64,000 nucleotides of DNA, taken from the NCBI RefSeq assembly GCF_005233835.1, contig NZ_SZQA01000014.1, positions 112,862-176,861 of the forward strand, written 5' to 3'. Below are positions 25,056 to 32,564 of this stretch, piece after piece. The notes below the pieces were generated by a model. That model was given only the letters and a program-made list of their open reading frames with translations, was not told the DNA's origin and searched no databases. Position numbers and translations under genes: made by a program. Each line of letters starts with the position of its first letter. Within the stretch, counting starts at the first letter, position 1. Source of the DNA: Herbidospora galbida (GTDB taxonomy: Bacteria; Actinomycetota; Actinomycetes; Streptosporangiales; Streptosporangiaceae).

Positions 25056-28000
25056 GTGGCAGAGCAGGCGGCGGCGCGCGCGATGAACGCCGTCCTCACG
25101 GGCGGTGGCGTCATGGGCGCCATGATCGCCGCGCATGACTGGTCGGGCACCCCGCTCGGCCCCATCGACATGTGGCCCGTCGGCCTGCGCGGCGCACTGG
25201 GAGTCTGCCTGGCCAGCGAGTTTCCCATGGTTATCTTCTGGGGGCCCGAACTCACCCAGCTCTACAACGACGCGTTCGTGCCGATCCTCGGCGAGAAGCA
25301 CCCGTCGGCGCTCGGCGCGCCCGCCGAGGAGACGTGGCGTGAGGTGTGGGACGTCGTGGGGCCCATGCTCAACGGAGTCGTAGAGAGTGGGCGAGCCGCG
25401 TACTTCGAAGACTTGCTGGTGGTGCCCACCCGCAACGGTTTCCCTGAGGAGACCTACTTCACCTTCACCTACGCACCTGCCAGAGACGACGCGGGCAACG
25501 TCGCAGGCGTGTTCGCCGTCGTGAGCGAGACCACCGGCAAGGTGCTCGGCGACCGCCGCATGGCGATCCTGCACCAACTCGCCGAGCGCACCATGACCGC
25601 GATCTCGGCGGCCGACGCGGCCGAGGCCGCCGCTGAGGTGTTCAGCGGCCACCCCATCGATGTCCCGTTCGCGCTGATCTATCTGCTGGCACCGGACGGC
25701 GACACCGCGACCCTTGCCAGTGCCGCCGGGCTGAGTCCCGGGGGCGAGTTGAGCCCCGTATTCGTCGACCTCGCCGCCCGCACCGCGACGGCCTGGCCGC
25801 TCGCCGCCGCGCTCACCGGTCCGCTGGTTGCTCCCTGTCCGCCCAGCCCGGAGCTACCGCCGACCCGTGAGGGCTTCGACCCCATCAGGCGCGCCCTGGT
25901 TCTACCCATCGGCTCGTCATCCGGTCAGCGGTCCGCTGGAATCCTCGTGGCCGGACTCAACAGCGGGCGCCCGCTCGACGACGACTACCGCGCCTTCCTC
26001 GGCCTAGTCGGCGGTCACATCGCCGCCGCCGTCACCAACGCCGTCGCGTTCGACCACGAGCGCCGACGCGCGGAGCAACTCGCCGCGCTCGGCGAGGCCA
26101 GGTCGCGGTTCTTCGCGAACGTCAGCCACGAGCTGCGCACTCCGCTCACCCTCATGCTCGGCCCCCTGGAAGACGCCCTCGCCGATTCGACCGGGCCCCA
26201 TCCGCGTGACCGCGAGGGTGTCGAGCTGGCCCACCGCAACGCGCTGCGGCAGCTCAACCTGGTGAACAAACTGCTCGACTTCTCGCGCGCGGAGGCCGGA
26301 GCCACCGAGCCGAGGCTAGAGGCGGTCGATCTGGCCGAGCTCACCTCCCACCTAGCGGACTTGTTCCGCCCGGTGCTTAGCCACAGCGGTCTGACCTTCG
26401 AAGTCGACTGTCCGCCGCTATCCCACCCGGTGCTGGTCGACCGCGGCATGTGGGAGAAGATCGTCCTCAACCTGCTGTCCAACGCGTTCAAGTTCACCTT
26501 CGAAGGTGGTGTGCGGGTTTCGCTCGACCTCGATCCCGAGGCGTCGGTACGCCTACGAGTCGCCGACACCGGGACCGGGATCCCACCCGAGGACGTGGGC
26601 CGCCTGTTCGAGCGCTTCCACCAGGTGCCCGGAGGAAGGTCCCGCAGCGCTGAGGGGAGCGGAATCGGGCTGTCGCTGGTCTGCGAACTCGTCGACCTCC
26701 TCCAGGGGGGCATCGATGTGACCAGCGAGGTAGGCGTGGGCAGCGTGTTCACGGTGACGATTCCCTTCGAGCCGGTCGACGGGGCGGTGGAGCCGTGTAC
26801 GACCGCGCCGGAGACGGCGGGCTTCATCGAAGAGGCGATGAGCTGGACGGCGGGTCAGCCGCCCGTCGAGCACGGTCCGGTCGAAGTGCTCGTCGTCGAC
26901 GACAACGCCGACATGCGCGCCTACCTGAACCGGGTCCTGGCCCCTCACTGGCGCATCCACGCCGTTCCCGACGGCCGCCGCGCGCTGCAGTTCCTGGAGG
27001 CCGCGCAGTCGCCACCCGAGCTGGTCCTAACCGACGTGATGATGCCCGACCTCGACGGGTTCGGACTCCTCAAGGCCATCCGCGCCGCCGATCACCTTCG
27101 CGACATCCCTGTGATCATGGTGTCGGCACGGGCCGGTCAGGAAGCCGTTATCGAGGGACTGGACGCCGACGCCGACGCCGACGACTACCTGGTCAAACCG
27201 TTCACCAGCGCCGAACTCATCGCCCGCGTGCGCACCAACCTGACGACCGCGCGCAGCCGTCGCCACGCAGCGGACCGGATCAGGGCCCTGTCGGCGGTCG
27301 CCCAGGAGCTCAGCGGCAGTCTCCAGCCGCGCCATGCCGCCGAGATCCTCGCCGGACACATGGTTCCCGACTACTCCGACGGCTGCTCGGTGTGGTTGCC
27401 CACCGAGGATGATCCGGAGGTACGCCGCCTCGCCCATCTCGCCACCGGGCCGGGACTGTCTCCGCAGTTGCGCCACGCCCTGTCGGAACCCGGGGAGGCG
27501 CCCGCCGGTACGCTCGACCTCCCGTTCGGGTACGTGGACGCGACCGGGCAACGGACCGCCATGCTGCGGCTCGCTTCCTCCTCGTTGAGGTTCGACGAGC
27601 GGGTCTGGCTGCGCGAGCTGCTCGACCTGGCCGGGTTGGCGCTGACCAACGCGGCGAGCTACCGTCACGAGCACGGCATAGCGCTGCAACTCCAGCAGTC
27701 CCTCCTGCCCATGGCCCTGCCGGTGTCCAAGCGGTACAAACTGGCTTCCCGCTATCGCGCCGGAGCCGCAGGACATCAGGTCGGCGGCGACTGGTACGAC
27801 GCCTTCCACCTGCCCGACGGACGGCTCGGCCTGACGATCGGTGACGTGATCGGCAACGGTATCCAGGCCGCCGCCCTGATGGGCCGGGTACGCAGCGCCA
27901 TGCGGGCCTACGTCCTGGAGGGCATGCCGCCCGCCAGGGCGATGGAGAAAGTCAACGTGTTTCTCGAAAGCGTCGGCAGGAATCAGTTCACCACCGCGTT

Positions 28001-28373
28001 CGCCGCCGTATACGACCTTGATACCCGCTGGCTCGAGTACGCCAACGCCGGCCACCTTCCCCCTCTCCTCGTCGCCGACGAAGAGGCCGAACTCCTCGAC
28101 GTACGCCCCAACCTGTGCCTCGGTCTGCAGACGACGTTCACCTATATCGGCCAGCGTGTGTGGCTGACGCCCGGGTCAACGCTCCTGCTCTACACCGACG
28201 GCTTGGTCGAGCGCCGTGACGAGTTCCTCGACGACCGGCTCGCGCAACTCCGTGACGCTTTCGCGGGCTTCTCCGGAAACTCTGACGAGATGTGCGATCA
28301 CGCGCTCACGGCTATGTCGGTCCCCGCGCAGCACGCCGACGACGACATCGCACTGCTGACCCTCTCCGTGTGA
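25056..28373 (+). CDS. Hybrid sensor kinase / response regulator / PP2C (SpoIIE) phosphatase
   Basis: A 1105-residue soluble signalling protein. GTG 25056 follows GAGGAGG; the longer upstream frame runs through unrelated DNA. Order: PAS-like region (about 20-165), GAF-like domain (170-330), HisKA with H358 in FANVSHELRTPL, HATPase with NLLSNAFKF and GTGIPPEDVGRLFERF, receiver with D660 in LVLTDVMMPD and its VSARAG and LVKPF motifs, second GAF-like region (about 740-880), and C-terminal PP2C phosphatase (GGDWYDAFHLPDG, IGDVIGNGI). It can sense, phosphorylate its own receiver and dephosphorylate an anti-sigma antagonist. The STAS gene upstream and RsbW-like gene downstream are the likely partners. 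Confidence 0.93.
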   Translation: MAEQAAARAMNAVLTGGGVMGAMIAAHDWSGTPLGPIDMWPVGLRGALGVCLASEFPMVIFWGPELTQLYNDAFVPILGEKHPSALGAPAEETWREVWDVVGPMLNGVVESGRAAYFEDLLVVPTRNGFPEETYFTFTYAPARDDAGNVAGVFAVVSETTGKVLGDRRMAILHQLAERTMTAISAADAAEAAAEVFSGHPIDVPFALIYLLAPDGDTATLASAAGLSPGGELSPVFVDLAARTATAWPLAAALTGPLVAPCPPSPELPPTREGFDPIRRALVLPIGSSSGQRSAGILVAGLNSGRPLDDDYRAFLGLVGGHIAAAVTNAVAFDHERRRAEQLAALGEARSRFFANVSHELRTPLTLMLGPLEDALADSTGPHPRDREGVELAHRNALRQLNLVNKLLDFSRAEAGATEPRLEAVDLAELTSHLADLFRPVLSHSGLTFEVDCPPLSHPVLVDRGMWEKIVLNLLSNAFKFTFEGGVRVSLDLDPEASVRLRVADTGTGIPPEDVGRLFERFHQVPGGRSRSAEGSGIGLSLVCELVDLLQGGIDVTSEVGVGSVFTVTIPFEPVDGAVEPCTTAPETAGFIEEAMSWTAGQPPVEHGPVEVLVVDDNADMRAYLNRVLAPHWRIHAVPDGRRALQFLEAAQSPPELVLTDVMMPDLDGFGLLKAIRAADHLRDIPVIMVSARAGQEAVIEGLDADADADDYLVKPFTSAELIARVRTNLTTARSRRHAADRIRALSAVAQELSGSLQPRHAAEILAGHMVPDYSDGCSVWLPTEDDPEVRRLAHLATGPGLSPQLRHALSEPGEAPAGTLDLPFGYVDATGQRTAMLRLASSSLRFDERVWLRELLDLAGLALTNAASYRHEHGIALQLQQSLLPMALPVSKRYKLASRYRAGAAGHQVGGDWYDAFHLPDGRLGLTIGDVIGNGIQAAALMGRVRSAMRAYVLEGMPPARAMEKVNVFLESVGRNQFTTAFAAVYDLDTRWLEYANAGHLPPLLVADEEAELLDVRPNLCLGLQTTFTYIGQRVWLTPGSTLLLYTDGLVERRDEFLDDRLAQLRDAFAGFSGNSDEMCDHALTAMSVPAQHADDDIALLTLSV

Positions 28374-28384
28374 AATCAGGTCCG

Positions 28385-28780
28385 TCAAACGACCCGCGTC
28401 CGGGCGCGCATACGCACGGTCGACCGTCCCGCTCGCCGGGATATGACCACTTCGTCGCAGATCTGGTGGATGAGCCACAGCCCGCGCCCGCCACCTTTCG
28501 ACGGCGGCGGTGGGGGCTCGGCTCGTACGTGCGCCGTCGTCAACTCGCCCTTCTCGTCACTGACCTCGATGACCAGATCGGTGCCGTCCTGCCACATCGT
28601 CAGCTCCCCACGGCCCCCGCCGTGTTCAACGACGTTGACCACTGCTTCGTGCACGGCGAGTGCGAGATCTTCGACCCGCTCATCGGACAGGCCCGCCAGT
28701 CTCGCGCCGCGCATCACGCGCCCTCGCAGGGTGTTGTAGTCGTCGCTGATAGCCCACCGCTCGAAATTCGCTCGTGGCAT
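28385..28780 (-). CDS. RsbW-like ATP-binding anti-sigma kinase
   Basis: A 131-residue protein with a HATPase fold: N box ALAVHEAVVNVVEHGGG, then DLVIEVSDEKGE and a G box GGGRGLWLIHQICDEV. The start ATG 28780 has GGGAGGG upstream. Such proteins bind a sigma factor or phosphorylate a STAS antagonist. It converges on the large hybrid kinase with 11 bases between stops, and completes a STAS/PP2C/kinase partner-switching set. The controlled sigma factor is not in this window. Confidence 0.88.
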   Translation of the reverse strand: MPRANFERWAISDDYNTLRGRVMRGARLAGLSDERVEDLALAVHEAVVNVVEHGGGRGELTMWQDGTDLVIEVSDEKGELTTAHVRAEPPPPPSKGGGRGLWLIHQICDEVVISRRAGRSTVRMRARTRVV

Positions 28781-29298
28781 CGGCCAGACCCTCCCGCGGC
28801 AATGCCGCTCTGTGCTTCTATCCTCATTCGGCGCGTTGATACGCGCGGACGGGGTCAAAACACTGCCCGGCCGACCCTCCGGGGCATGGACGCGATCCCC
28901 AGGTGTGTGACCACCCTGTCACCGCGCGATGGGTGCTGTCGAGGCCGTCGCGGGACGGACTCCGTTCGTATACAGCCGCCCATGCCTGTGGTATCTCCAA
29001 GGCCGGAAGTCAATGCGATCATGGCCCTTGCCGAAGACATCGACGAGTACGTGCTGGTCACCGTGCCGGTCATGGTGGGCGGCGGCACGCCGTTCTTCAC
29101 CGCGCTCGTCGACCGCACCGTCTACGCGGAGGTCCCTCCTCGTGTCGAGTACTCCCTGACCGGCCTGGGCGCCTCACTGCTGGCCACCGTCCTGGATCTG
29201 GCCGCTTGGTCCGCCGGCAATCACTGCGAGATCCGCAGGCATCAGCGCGCTCACCACGCCATGGCGACAGCGGAGACCGGATCGATCGCGAGGCTCGG
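28781..29298. other. Gene-poor stretch of 518 bases holding one chimeric remnant
   Basis: Apart from the RibD/HxlR remnant at 29019-29250, no start-ribosome-site-frame combination looks like a gene. A short inverted repeat GCGCGT-TGAT-ACGCGC lies near 28838. The long plus-strand frames here run antisense into the cupin gene and are not credible. Confidence 0.5.
29019..29250 (+). pseudogene. Chimeric remnant: RibD-type reductase piece joined to HxlR regulator end
   Basis: In one frame the DNA reads DIDEYVLVTVPVMVGGGTPF, the end region of RibD/DHFR-like reductases, and then directly VYAEVPPRVEYSLTGLGASL with LDLAAWSAGNHCEIRRHQ, the end of an HxlR-type winged-helix regulator. Neither domain is complete, and the join has no linker. 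This looks like a deletion that fused the ends of two neighbouring genes. No product with function is expected. Confidence 0.6.
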
Positions 29299-29790
29299 TC
29301 ATTGTGCGGGTGGATGCGGTGGCGGGCCGAGGATCCGTTGGTGGTGGCGCTCGGCGGCGGCGATCAGGCGGGGCAGGTCGGGTTCGGTGGGTTCGGGCAG
29401 GCCCGGCCCGGTCGCCGGGTGGCCGATCTCGGTGATGAAGTCTTCGAACCCCGACGGCGCGGTGATCTGCAGACCGCGTACCGGGCCCTGGGTGACGAGG
29501 AAGCTGTGGGGGATGCCGCGTGGCAGGAAGGTGAAGTCTCCGGGCCCGGCGGTGAAGTGCCGGTCGCCGCACTGGACGCTGATCTCGCCGTCCAGGATGT
29601 AGAACCCCTCGTCTTCGACGTCGTGGACGTGCAGAGGCGGGGCGAAGCCGACCGGCGCGGACCATTCGATGAGCGTGAACGCCCCGCCGGTCTGGGCGGC
29701 GCCGGCTTTGATGTTCATCCGGGTGTCCAGGAACCACATCTGCGGTCCGTCGTCTGGAGTCAGCCGGTACCCCCCGGTGTCGAAGCTCAT
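29299..29790 (-). CDS. Cupin-domain protein
   Basis: A 163-residue single-cupin protein with ATG at 29790 and GGAGG upstream. The metal-binding motifs are PPLHVHDVEDEGFYILDGEI (His-His-Glu set) and GIPHSFLVT with the late His. It resembles quercetin-dioxygenase-like cupins, but the substrate is unknown. Its start overlaps the stop of the VOC gene by four bases; the two are co-transcribed and divergent from a TetR gene. A longer frame continuing upstream only reads the VOC gene out of phase. Confidence 0.85.
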   Translation of the reverse strand: MSFDTGGYRLTPDDGPQMWFLDTRMNIKAGAAQTGGAFTLIEWSAPVGFAPPLHVHDVEDEGFYILDGEISVQCGDRHFTAGPGDFTFLPRGIPHSFLVTQGPVRGLQITAPSGFEDFITEIGHPATGPGLPEPTEPDLPRLIAAAERHHQRILGPPPHPPAQ

Positions 29791-30185
29791 CGTTCGCCTC
29801 CGGCCGGGAAGTAGAGGCGCACCTCGATGCCGTCGGGGTCGCGCAGGCCGACGAGCACCCGGCCCAGGTGCCCGGCGACGATCTCGCCGTACGGCTGGCC
29901 GAGGTCCTCCAGGCGCTGCTGCCACGCGTCGAGGGCGGCCGACGTGGGAATGCACAGGGCGAGCGGATCGAACCCGGCCAGCGCGGCCGCGCGCGCCGGG
30001 TCGTGACGCAGGGCGAGCTCGACGCTGCCGCCGGGATCGCGCATCGCCACCCCCATGAGCACGCCCTCCTCCATGAACTCGATGTGAGTGTGCAGGCCCA
30101 GCACGCGCGCGTACCAGTCGCGGCTGCGCGGCAGGTCGGCGACGGGCAGCTTGACGTGGTGGAAGCCGTTGACGGCGGTGTCCAC
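29787..30185 (-). CDS. VOC (glyoxalase/dioxygenase superfamily) protein
   Basis: A 132-residue protein from GTG 30185. It has the paired beta-alpha-beta-beta-beta units of the VOC fold: FHHVKLPVADLPRSRDWYAR, then LGLHTHIEF in the first half, and VGLRDPDGIEVRLYFP in the second. Metal ligands would be the first His, a central Glu and the Glu of GIEVRLY. It could be a lyase, isomerase or dioxygenase. Paired with a cupin and controlled by a divergent TetR regulator, it may act in a small detoxification step. Confidence 0.85.
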   Translation of the reverse strand: MDTAVNGFHHVKLPVADLPRSRDWYARVLGLHTHIEFMEEGVLMGVAMRDPGGSVELALRHDPARAAALAGFDPLALCIPTSAALDAWQQRLEDLGQPYGEIVAGHLGRVLVGLRDPDGIEVRLYFPAGGER

Positions 30186-30209
30186 GAGGTACCCCTTCCG
30201 GCAGGGTTT

Positions 30210-30229
30210 GGCTAGAGCTAGCTCTAGCC
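30210..30229. promoter_or_regulatory. Perfect 20-base palindrome, probable TetR operator
   Basis: GGCTAGAGCTAGCTCTAGCC at 30210-30229 is its own reverse complement. It lies in the 68-base gap between the VOC/cupin operon and the divergent TetR gene, 24 bases before the TetR start, the usual place for a TetR site that controls both directions. Confidence 0.7.
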
Positions 30230-30234
30230 ACTCA

Positions 30235-30250
30235 CTAGAGTACGATCTAG
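30235..30250. promoter_or_regulatory. Second inverted repeat and possible -10 box of the TetR gene
   Basis: CTAGA-N6-TCTAG at 30235-30250 repeats the half-sites of the neighbouring palindrome. The spacer contains TACGAT, a good -10 box, seven bases before the ATG at 30254. With no ribosome site, the TetR mRNA may be leaderless, starting at or next to the ATG. Confidence 0.45.
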
Positions 30251-30253
30251 CGA

Positions 30254-30898
30254 ATGAGCGAAGGTGTCAAGGCGGAGGGCCAACCTGGCACCCGCCGCGT
30301 AGAGCAGGCGCGCGCCACCCGGCGCCGGATCATCGACCAGGCCGCCGGCCTGTTCATCGAGCACGGCTACGCGGCCACGACCCTCGCCCAGATCGCCAAG
30401 GGCGCCGGCGTGGCGGTCCAGACGCTCTACTTCCACTTCGGAAACAAGGCCACGGTGCTCAAGGAGGTCGTCGACGTGCTGGCCGTCGGCGACGACAAGC
30501 CGGTGCCCCTGCTGGATCGGACCTGGGCCCAGCGCGTGCGCGACGAGCCGGACGGCCGGCGCGCGCTCGCGATCTGGGTGCGCAACGCCCGCGCGGTCTT
30601 CGGCCGGGTGGCACCGATCATGAAGATCGTGCGTGACGCGGTCGGCGCCGACCCGGAGATGGCCGCGCAGTGGCAGACCAACCTCGGGCAGCGTTACCTC
30701 GCGCAGCGCACGGTCGTACAGCAGCTGGCCGACAAGCACGCGCTGCGGCCGGGACTGACCGTGGACCGCGCTGCGGACATCGTCTTCTGCCTCGTGAGCA
30801 TCGAGGTCTATCAGCTGTTCACCATCGAACGGGGGTGGACACCCGCCCAGTGGGAACGGTGGATCAAAGACACCCTCACCACCGCGATCCTCCACTGA
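30254..30898 (+). CDS. TetR-family transcriptional regulator
   Basis: A 214-residue regulator. The N-terminal helix-turn-helix spans about residues 18-65: RRIIDQAAGLFIEHGYAATT, then LAQIAKGAGVAVQTLYFHFG, a classic TetR sequence. The rest is a helical ligand-binding domain of unknown specificity. The palindromes just upstream suggest that it represses itself and the divergent VOC-cupin operon. No ribosome site precedes ATG 30254, consistent with a leaderless transcript. Confidence 0.92.
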   Translation: MSEGVKAEGQPGTRRVEQARATRRRIIDQAAGLFIEHGYAATTLAQIAKGAGVAVQTLYFHFGNKATVLKEVVDVLAVGDDKPVPLLDRTWAQRVRDEPDGRRALAIWVRNARAVFGRVAPIMKIVRDAVGADPEMAAQWQTNLGQRYLAQRTVVQQLADKHALRPGLTVDRAADIVFCLVSIEVYQLFTIERGWTPAQWERWIKDTLTTAILH

Positions 30899-30924
30899 GC
30901 GCCGCTCCGGCGCATCATGAAAAC

Positions 30925-31425
30925 ATGAAGCTGAGGGCGCACCCGATCGTGCGTGGCGCCCTGGCCGTTTCGGGCCTCGTGCTGATAGCGCTCGGCATGC
31001 TCTGGGCGAGTGTCGTTCTGGACACAGAAGACAGCGGCTTGCGATTGGAGCATCTGCTCCGGGCGACGCCGGCCGAGTCGGGTGCGGTCGCGGTCGTCTC
31101 GGTGCCCTTGCTGGTGATCGGTGTCGTGCGCCTGGCGCGGGCGCCCCTGTTCGGTGTCACCTGCGCCGGCGCAGAGGTCAAGGTCCACAAGGTGATGTGG
31201 ACTCGTCGAGTCCCGGCCGCGCGGATCACCGAGGTTCGGCGTACCTGGACGGGCAAGTTCGACCTTCGGTGGGAGAGCGCGGAGGGGTGGCCCCGCCGGA
31301 CTCGGGTGCCCGCGTTCTCCATCCCCCTCACCACCGGCTGGATCGTCCGGCAGTGGCTGGAGCCGTACAACGACGACCGCGTCGCCACGCTGCGAGGGTG
31401 GATCGAACGGTCTCACCGGTTGTAG
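30925..31425 (+). CDS. Small membrane protein with two transmembrane helices
   Basis: A 166-residue protein. Two hydrophobic segments (about residues 11-33, ALAVSGLVLIALGMLWASVV, and 53-72) are followed by a soluble domain rich in beta strands (VHKVMWTRRVPAARITEVRR, WIVRQWLEPY), which resembles the PH-like domain of many small actinomycete membrane proteins. I cannot assign a function. Its end overlaps the ABC-2 remnant on the other strand by 13 bases. Confidence 0.65.
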   Translation: MKLRAHPIVRGALAVSGLVLIALGMLWASVVLDTEDSGLRLEHLLRATPAESGAVAVVSVPLLVIGVVRLARAPLFGVTCAGAEVKVHKVMWTRRVPAARITEVRRTWTGKFDLRWESAEGWPRRTRVPAFSIPLTTGWIVRQWLEPYNDDRVATLRGWIERSHRL

Positions 31426-31720
31426 AGCCTGCGGGCCCACAGGTAGCTCCACGTGGCCACTTCCGGGAGGCCGGGCCCGGCCGGACGTCCGGCCAGCAGG
31501 GCTCGCAGTGTCTCGATGACTGGAGTGGCCGGCTGGTGTTCGGCGAACCAGCGCAGGCCGACTGGCATCGACTCGGTGGGGACGAAGCCGCTGCCGAGGA
31601 ACGGGAGCAGCATCAGGGGCATCGGCAGATTGCTGGCCGTGGCCACGTTCCTGGTGACCATGGCGAGGGCGATCGACTGGTACCACTTGACCTTGATCAG
31701 CTCGCGGCGGCGCAGGTGAC
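31413..31720 (-). pseudogene. ABC-2 type permease C-terminal remnant (DrrB-like)
   Basis: The minus strand encodes VATASNLPMPLMLLPFLGSG, FVPTESMPVGLRWFAEHQP, TPVIETLRALL and an end YLWARRLYNR. This is the last third of a daunorubicin-type ABC-2 permease. The last transmembrane helix before YLWARRLYNR seems shortened, and the five N-terminal helices and the ATPase partner are missing. The frame merges upstream with RRELIKVKWYQ, which is unlike the family. It is a truncated, dead gene. Confidence 0.65.
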
Positions 31721-31852
31721 ACCGAACAGGGGCGGACGCTCGGGCTCGACACGCCCAGGGGGCGCCGACTGGCCAGGGGCGGCGCCTTTTTGGAGCGGAT
31801 CAGCCTGGACGCGCTGGCGTCGGCCGAACGCCGGCGCGACCTCCCGCCGTGA
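31721..31852. other. Scar region between the ABC-2 remnant and the secreted protein gene
   Basis: On the plus strand a short frame that ends with TGA at about 31848-31850 reads GRTLGLDTPRGRRLARGGAF and ISLDALASAERRRDLPP, which has protein-like composition but no start or ribosome site. It may be the 3' end of another lost gene. Nothing else is visible. Confidence 0.3.
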
Positions 31853-32509
31853 TCAGGCCTGCCCGGCCCTCCGGCGTCGTGCCCGCAGCAGCACCAGCAC
31901 GCCGATGATCGGGGCCGCGGCGGCGGTGCCGGCGGCGACGGTGATCACGGCCGCGGCCGGGCCGCCGCCGGAGGCGGTGAAGCGCAGCCGGGTGGTCTGC
32001 TGCCGCGCGGTGTAGAGCGTCTGGGCCGGGGTGGCGGGCGTGTCGGCGGTGAGTATGGTGCGGTAGTTCTCGTCGAGGTCGGTGAGGGCGCTCACCGTGA
32101 CGTCGAGGTCGACGGCCGGCCTCGGGCAGTCGAAGGCGAACCGGGCGCCCTGGGCGACCAGCTGCTCCAGCGACTCCAGTCGGCCGGGGCACGGCGTGCC
32201 GGCCTGCGCGACGGTGATCCGGCCGAGCAGGTAGTCGCGGACCGCCGCCGACCGCTGCAGCTTCTGCTCGCCGGTGAGGGCGGTGGACACCGGCCCGGTG
32301 GCGGGGTTCTCGAACGCGCCGAGCGACTGGCCGAGCGCGACCCAGTCGTCTTCGGCGGCCAGCCAGGCGATGGCCACCTGCGAGCCGTCGACGCTGATCC
32401 GCGCGGTGGACGGCGGGCCGAAGGGATGAGCGGCGGCCGGCGCCGCCGGCACGGCGGCCACCGCCGACACGGCGAGCAGCGCGCCCGCCAGGCGGGTACG
32501 GAGGGTCAC
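31853..32509 (-). CDS. Secreted membrane-anchored protein, paralogue of the NicO-partner protein
   Basis: A 218-residue protein from GTG 32509 with GGAG upstream. Residues 1-28 are a signal peptide ending in APAAAHPFG. The mature part (TARISVDGSQVAIAWLAAED, DYLLGRITVAQAG, CPGRLESL, VTVSALTDLDENYRTIL) contains two conserved Cys. One C-terminal helix is followed by an RARRRR tail. It is clearly paralogous to 59601-60245, which sits beside a NicO nickel/cobalt transporter; this copy has no transporter next to it. The role is unknown, but the pairing of its relative suggests metal uptake or delivery outside the membrane. Confidence 0.75.
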   Translation of the reverse strand: MTLRTRLAGALLAVSAVAAVPAAPAAAHPFGPPSTARISVDGSQVAIAWLAAEDDWVALGQSLGAFENPATGPVSTALTGEQKLQRSAAVRDYLLGRITVAQAGTPCPGRLESLEQLVAQGARFAFDCPRPAVDLDVTVSALTDLDENYRTILTADTPATPAQTLYTARQQTTRLRFTASGGGPAAAVITVAAGTAAAAPIIGVLVLLRARRRRAGQA

Positions 32510-32529
32510 GGGGTCTCCTGTCGAGCCGA

Positions 32530-32556
32530 CCGGGCCGGCGACGTGCGCCGGCCCGG
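32530..32556 (-). terminator. Terminator hairpin after the secreted metallophosphoesterase
   Basis: CCGGGCCGGC / GCCGGCCCGG forms a perfect ten-base stem with a seven-base loop, nine bases beyond the stop of the minus-strand phosphoesterase gene and before the next gene on that strand. Confidence 0.6.
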
Positions 32557-32564
32557 CTCGGGTA

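Noticed and set aside
29299..30231. A 310-residue minus-strand frame covering cupin plus upstream DNA
   Set aside because: Only its last 163 codons match the cupin family; the first part is the VOC gene read out of phase.
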